Shown in pieces: positions 5,956 to 8,112 of a DNA stretch of 8,112 nt. Source of the DNA: an uncultured bacterium (GTDB lineage: Bacteria; Bdellovibrionota_C; UBA2361; SZUA-149; CALKYB01); NCBI GenBank assembly GCA_938022485.1, contig CALIEE010000279.1, forward strand, positions 1 to 8,112, given 5' to 3'. Position 1 is the stretch's first letter. Each line of letters begins with the position of its first letter. The notes beneath the pieces are model-generated. The model was not told the origin of the DNA. It searched no databases and worked only from the letters and a program-made list of their open reading frames with translations. The position numbers and the translations under genes were made by a program.

Positions 5956-6474
5956 ATGAACAAATCCAATCAGAGTATTACTTTTAAAGGTAACCCAACC
6001 CCAGTTCATGGCAGTCAAGTTAGTGAAGGGGATAAAGCTCCTGGTTTTAAACTAACTGGAAACGACATGGCTGATGTTCAGCTATCGGACTACGATGGGA
6101 AGGTATTGGTTCTTCTATCAGTACCGAGTGTTGAAACTCCAGTTTGTCAGACAGAGACTCGACGTTTCAACGAACTAGCTACTGACTTGTCTGATGATAT
6201 TGAAGTTCTAGCTGTAAGTGTTGACCTACCTTTTGCTCAAAAGCGTTGGTGTGGAGCTGAGGGAATTGAAGCAGTTAAGACTGCGAGCGATTACAAATAC
6301 CGTAAGTTTCAAGAGGACTATGGAGTTTATGCTTCTGATTTGGGTCTTCTAGCTCGTGCTGTTTTTGTTATTGGTAAGGATGGTAATGTTAAGCATGTTG
6401 AGTATGTTGGAGAGATTGCTGAAGAGCCTAACTACGATGCTGCACTTGACGCTGCCAAGGGAGCACTTAACTAG
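5956..6474 (+). CDS. tpx: Thiol peroxidase, atypical 2-Cys peroxiredoxin
   Basis: This 172-residue enzyme reduces hydrogen and alkyl peroxides with electrons usually supplied by thioredoxin. It begins ITFKGNPTPV, the family start pattern, and continues with the thioredoxin-like fold. PSVETPVCQTETRRFN carries the peroxidatic Cys64 with Thr61; LPFAQKRWCGAEG carries the resolving Cys99, at the Tpx-specific distance of 35 residues; ARAVFVI holds the conserved Arg134. Length matches E. coli Tpx (168). The ATG at 5956 was chosen for its ribosome binding site and for the canonical N-terminus; a frame open upstream to a TTG at 5860 would add 32 residues including a hydrophobic stretch, but has weak support. 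The gene stands alone between two terminators, so it is probably its own transcription unit. No OxyR-type site was recognised. Confidence 0.96.
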   Translation: MNKSNQSITFKGNPTPVHGSQVSEGDKAPGFKLTGNDMADVQLSDYDGKVLVLLSVPSVETPVCQTETRRFNELATDLSDDIEVLAVSVDLPFAQKRWCGAEGIEAVKTASDYKYRKFQEDYGVYASDLGLLARAVFVIGKDGNVKHVEYVGEIAEEPNYDAALDAAKGALN

Positions 6475-6548
6475 TTGAAATCAGGTTGAGTTACCTCAGG
6501 TGTTGGAGGTTTATGCTTAACTAAACTATATTGCCTCAAACTTTATAA

Positions 6549-6561
6549 GAGTAGACAGGCT
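6549..6561 (+). repeat. Intergenic 13-bp motif, copy 1
   Basis: GAGTAGACAGGCT. A near-identical copy is found inverted at 7318-7330 (12 of 13) and a direct one at 7275-7287 (11 of 13); all three lie outside genes. Short, so partly chance is possible. Confidence 0.35.
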
Positions 6562-6573
6562 TTAGGTTACAGG

Positions 6574-6623
6574 AATGGGTGATCAGAGTTGAAAAACTTT
6601 GGTCACCCATTTTATTTTTTTTT
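6574..6623 (+). terminator. Strong terminator, 17-bp stem with GAAA loop
   Basis: Arms 6574-6590 and 6595-6611 pair at all 17 positions (two G-U) around a GAAA tetraloop, then T-rich sequence ends with nine Ts (6615-6623). It lies 99 bases after tpx and 32 bases before the next start codon. It can end the tpx transcript. A promoter-like TTGAAA (6589-6594) and TATTTT (6613-6618), 18 bp apart, is embedded in it, so it might also hold the start signal for the next gene. Confidence 0.92.
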
Positions 6624-6647
6624 GGCGGATGCCGCCCTTGCCTGAGG
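6624..6647 (+). promoter_or_regulatory. GC hairpin and ribosome binding site of the secreted protein gene
   Basis: GGCGG (6624-6628) and CCGCC (6632-6636) form a perfect 5-bp stem with an ATG triloop directly after the terminator T-run. GAGG (6644-6647) follows, 8 bases before ATG 6656. This site decides the start: the in-frame TTG at 6599 lies in the terminator stem and is not plausible. Confidence 0.65.
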
Positions 6648-6655
6648 AAATACTG

Positions 6656-7264
6656 ATGAAAGCTCTATTTTCGATTTACTTTATTGCGATTTTGGGTTTT
6701 TTCCCAAATTTCGCTTTATCTCAAAATACTGAATGTAACGGCCCTGAGGTCAAAATATATGTAAATCAGCATATCGATCTCCCTGAGACTGAGAATCTTG
6801 CTAGTGAGATGAAAAAAGTTTCTAGAACAGTTTGTCTGGCAGATATTGACACCTATACTAGAGCAGCCACTAAGCTTTCCGTACGTATGGTATCCAATAC
6901 TAGTTATTGCGGTACTGCGATGAGTAACTCTGAACTAGTCTTATTAATTGGTCAGGGATTTGTTTGGAGTGCGGCAGATTTGACAAGATGTTTAGTCAAC
7001 ATAGTTGAAAGCGTAGGGTTCGTTGCTGGTGGAGGAGATGATAGTAATATTTGCTCCTTAGCACAGCTAGCTAGTGACGAAGTGGCTTCTTATTCAGATA
7101 TCTACGAAAAGTTTGAGGTTGCTTATCCTGAGGATGAAACCAATCTTAGAATTTTTGCAAACCATGTATTACAAATGCAAACCAATAAACTTAATTTAGA
7201 AGCTTCTTGTAATTTTTCTAAAGACGATCTCCCACCAATTGGAGAAAGTAGTATAGAGATATAG
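6656..7264 (+). CDS. Secreted six-cysteine protein of unknown function
   Basis: A 202-residue protein I do not recognise. The N-terminus MKALFSIYFIAILGFFPNF is a Sec signal peptide: a lysine, a hydrophobic core, then FALS-QN with Ala20 and Ser22 at -3 and -1, giving predicted cleavage before Gln23. There is no lipobox cysteine, so it is likely periplasmic or released. The mature part has exactly six cysteines (27, 60, 85, 112, 133, 185), compatible with three disulphides. It appears mostly helical in the middle (SELVLLIGQGFVWSAADLTRCLVNIVESVGF) with a GGGDDS turn near 125-130. The C-terminus is acidic and proline-containing. There is no enzyme motif. It has its own ribosome binding site and no close partner. 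Confidence 0.85.
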   Translation: MKALFSIYFIAILGFFPNFALSQNTECNGPEVKIYVNQHIDLPETENLASEMKKVSRTVCLADIDTYTRAATKLSVRMVSNTSYCGTAMSNSELVLLIGQGFVWSAADLTRCLVNIVESVGFVAGGGDDSNICSLAQLASDEVASYSDIYEKFEVAYPEDETNLRIFANHVLQMQTNKLNLEASCNFSKDDLPPIGESSIEI

Positions 7265-7274
7265 CTTAAGAATC

Positions 7275-7287
7275 GGGTAGACAGGTT
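7275..7287 (+). repeat. Intergenic 13-bp motif, copy 2
   Basis: GGGTAGACAGGTT matches copy 1 (6549-6561) at 11 of 13 positions, direct orientation, in the left arm of the inverted repeat. Confidence 0.3.
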
Positions 7288-7317
7288 TGTTCAGGTTTAA
7301 TTTAACTAACCGGTTTC

Positions 7318-7330
7318 AGCCTGCCTACTC
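7318..7330 (-). repeat. Intergenic 13-bp motif, copy 3
   Basis: On the minus strand this reads GAGTAGGCAGGCT, 12 of 13 to copy 1, in the right arm of the inverted repeat. Confidence 0.35.
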
Positions 7331-7395
7331 GATTCACATTTCTTCAAAGATAAGCCTCTCTTGAAAAAAATCTACACTCATCCACTCTGACAGCT

Positions 7396-7415
7396 GCCAA
7401 GGGTTTAGACTTGGC
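7396..7415. other. Perfect 6-bp hairpin
   Basis: GCCAAG (7396-7401) and CTTGGC (7410-7415) enclose an 8-base loop. No T-tract follows. Confidence 0.35.
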
Positions 7416-7442
7416 TAGTTAAGCAATTGATAAAACATAGTA

Positions 7443-7480
7443 ATGGGGCAAGTCGTGCATGATCTAGATTTGAGCCCTAT
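7443..7480 (+). other. Two-part stem-loop in the intergenic region
   Basis: ATGGGGC (7443-7449) pairs with GCCCTAT (7474-7480), one G-U; AAGTC (7450-7454) continues with GATTT (7467-7471), one G-U, leaving a two-base GA bulge (7472-7473) and a 12-base loop. AGTAA (7439-7443) and TTACT (7488-7492) could compete or extend outside it. Confidence 0.4.
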
Positions 7481-7635
7481 CTTTGTGTTACTCCCTGCCA
7501 CCATTTCAGGCTGCCTTCCTCTGCAAATCTGTGATCTTTCTATAGTTTCTTTTGGGTACAAGTCTTGTCGGCCAGATTTTGATTGGCTGGATTTGAGTGA
7601 ACCAACATCGGTTTGATTAAAGAAAGGTTAAGGTA

Positions 7636-8112
7636 ATGGAAGGTTTTTTAGAATTTGGTTTGAAAATTGAAATGACAAGAGCGGCCGAAACGTTTTCTGT
7701 ATCTATCAAGACAAAAGTAGACCCAGGCTCTATTGCAGCTATCTTTGGAAAGCGAGAAGCCACGTTTGAACAAAATGGCAAGCGTACTGATTCTAGGCAT
7801 TGGATGAAAAACAAGCATCGTTACTACAAATTGTTAGCGGGGTTAGAGAAAGAGAACCTATTGCGCTTCGTAGAAATTGATAGTCCAGACAATATCGCTT
7901 CTGGTGACCTACAGTTCCAATTAATATTAGTTGCTTTGTCTGGTTATATAAACAAAATATATGGGGTATTACTTCAACTAGTGGCTTTTAACGACCCTTG
8001 TTTACAATTCGATAAACGAGAACCTTGGGCTAACTATAAACTAAGCTCACAGTCAAAATTGATAAACTTAAAAGGTCTGGGCTCTATTGAAGTTTTTAGG
8101 CTTAAGGAGACT
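7636..8112 (+). CDS. Unrecognised protein, cut by the window end
   Basis: An open frame from ATG 7636 runs without a stop to the last base, giving at least 159 residues. GAAAGG (7622-7627) lies 8 bases before the ATG and an in-frame TAA at 7618-7620 rules out a longer N-terminus. The visible part has no signal peptide or membrane helix and looks cytoplasmic: a beta-rich start (MEGFLEFGLKIEMTRAAETF), a basic stretch with RHWMKNKHRYYK (54-65), then an amphipathic or hydrophobic helix QFQLILVALSGYINKIYGVL (93-112). One cysteine (122). I cannot assign a family. It is preceded by a long hairpin-rich gap, so it probably starts its own transcription unit. Confidence 0.8.
   Translation, partial: MEGFLEFGLKIEMTRAAETFSVSIKTKVDPGSIAAIFGKREATFEQNGKRTDSRHWMKNKHRYYKLLAGLEKENLLRFVEIDSPDNIASGDLQFQLILVALSGYINKIYGVLLQLVAFNDPCLQFDKREPWANYKLSSQSKLINLKGLGSIEVFRLKET

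Larger units (their letters stand above)
7270..7335. repeat. Long imperfect inverted repeat after the secreted protein gene
   Basis: Arms 7270-7285 and 7320-7335 pair over 16 positions with one mismatch (7281/7324) and one G-U, enclosing a 34-base loop with a smaller GGTT/AACC pair (7294-7297, 7308-7311). It starts 5 bases after the stop codon but is not followed by a T-tract, so it is either a 3'-end stabilising stem or a repeat element. The arms contain copies 2 and 3 of the 13-bp motif first seen at 6549. Confidence 0.6.
7265..7635. other. 371-base hairpin-rich intergenic region
   Basis: No supported gene is seen on either strand. Three separate stem-loops stand in a row (7270-7335, 7396-7415, 7443-7480). 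TATAGT at 7541-7546 is a -10-like match without a clear -35 and would give the next gene a leader of about 85-95 bases. A start-to-stop frame of 57 codons (7443-7616) exists but lacks a ribosome binding site and begins inside a stem. Confidence 0.5.

Noticed and set aside
6599..6655. TTG start extending the secreted protein by 19 residues
   Set aside because: The TTG lies inside the terminator stem and would bury the signal peptide; ATG 6656 has a good ribosome binding site and begins with the signal sequence.
7445..7503. tRNA-like segment ending in CCA
   Set aside because: GGGGC and GCCC arms and a nearby CCACC suggested a tRNA, but there is no T-loop consensus, no anticodon arm in place and the arms are too close together.
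7443..7616. 57-codon plus-strand frame before the last gene
   Set aside because: No ribosome binding site, start codon within a predicted stem, no recognisable product. Not excluded as a small gene but not supported.
7617..7814. Minus-strand 65-codon frame
   Set aside because: Antisense to the start of the gene at 7636, which has a ribosome binding site and a long open frame.

Overview
The window looks like a chromosomal segment of a Gram-negative bacterium with moderate to low GC. The evidence is a Sec-exported six-cysteine protein, an inner-membrane permease, bacterial Shine-Dalgarno sites, Rho-independent terminators and housekeeping enzymes of bacterial type. I cannot name the phylum. 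Some TTG starts are used. No transposase, integrase, CRISPR array, tRNA or rRNA is visible.

Layout: 1-279 is the C-terminal end of a protein with an FG-GAP/VCBS-like calcium loop. 355-1671 is a two-gene cassette: a TauE/SafE-family permease and a small HslV/proteasome-type Ntn hydrolase. The hydrolase overlaps by 4 bp, tail to tail, with pepA on the minus strand (1668-3197), an M17 leucyl aminopeptidase. Divergent from pepA, with only 26 bp between the start codons, lies trpD-trpF (3224-4897), two consecutive tryptophan-pathway enzymes closed by a terminator. A 385-base non-coding stretch (4898-5282) with several stem-loops leads to a small acidic protein that resembles sigma-70 region 2 but has no region 4 (5283-5729); it has its own strong terminator. 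tpx (5956-6474) is a 2-Cys thiol peroxidase. A 17-bp-stem terminator then sits only 32 bases upstream of a secreted six-cysteine protein of unknown function (6656-7264). A second long, hairpin-rich non-coding stretch (7265-7635) precedes an unrecognised gene that runs off the window end (7636-8112).

How the parts fit: TrpD and TrpF catalyse successive steps of tryptophan synthesis, while the other trp genes are absent, so the pathway is split in this genome. PepA and Tpx are general cytoplasmic or envelope-stress housekeeping functions. The least ordinary elements are the N-terminal-Ser HslV-like hydrolase without HslU, the region-4-less acidic sigma-like protein behind a structured leader, the terminator that crowds or contains the promoter of the secreted protein gene, and a 13-bp motif found in three intergenic copies. 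None of these proves a new system; they are the leads I would follow.
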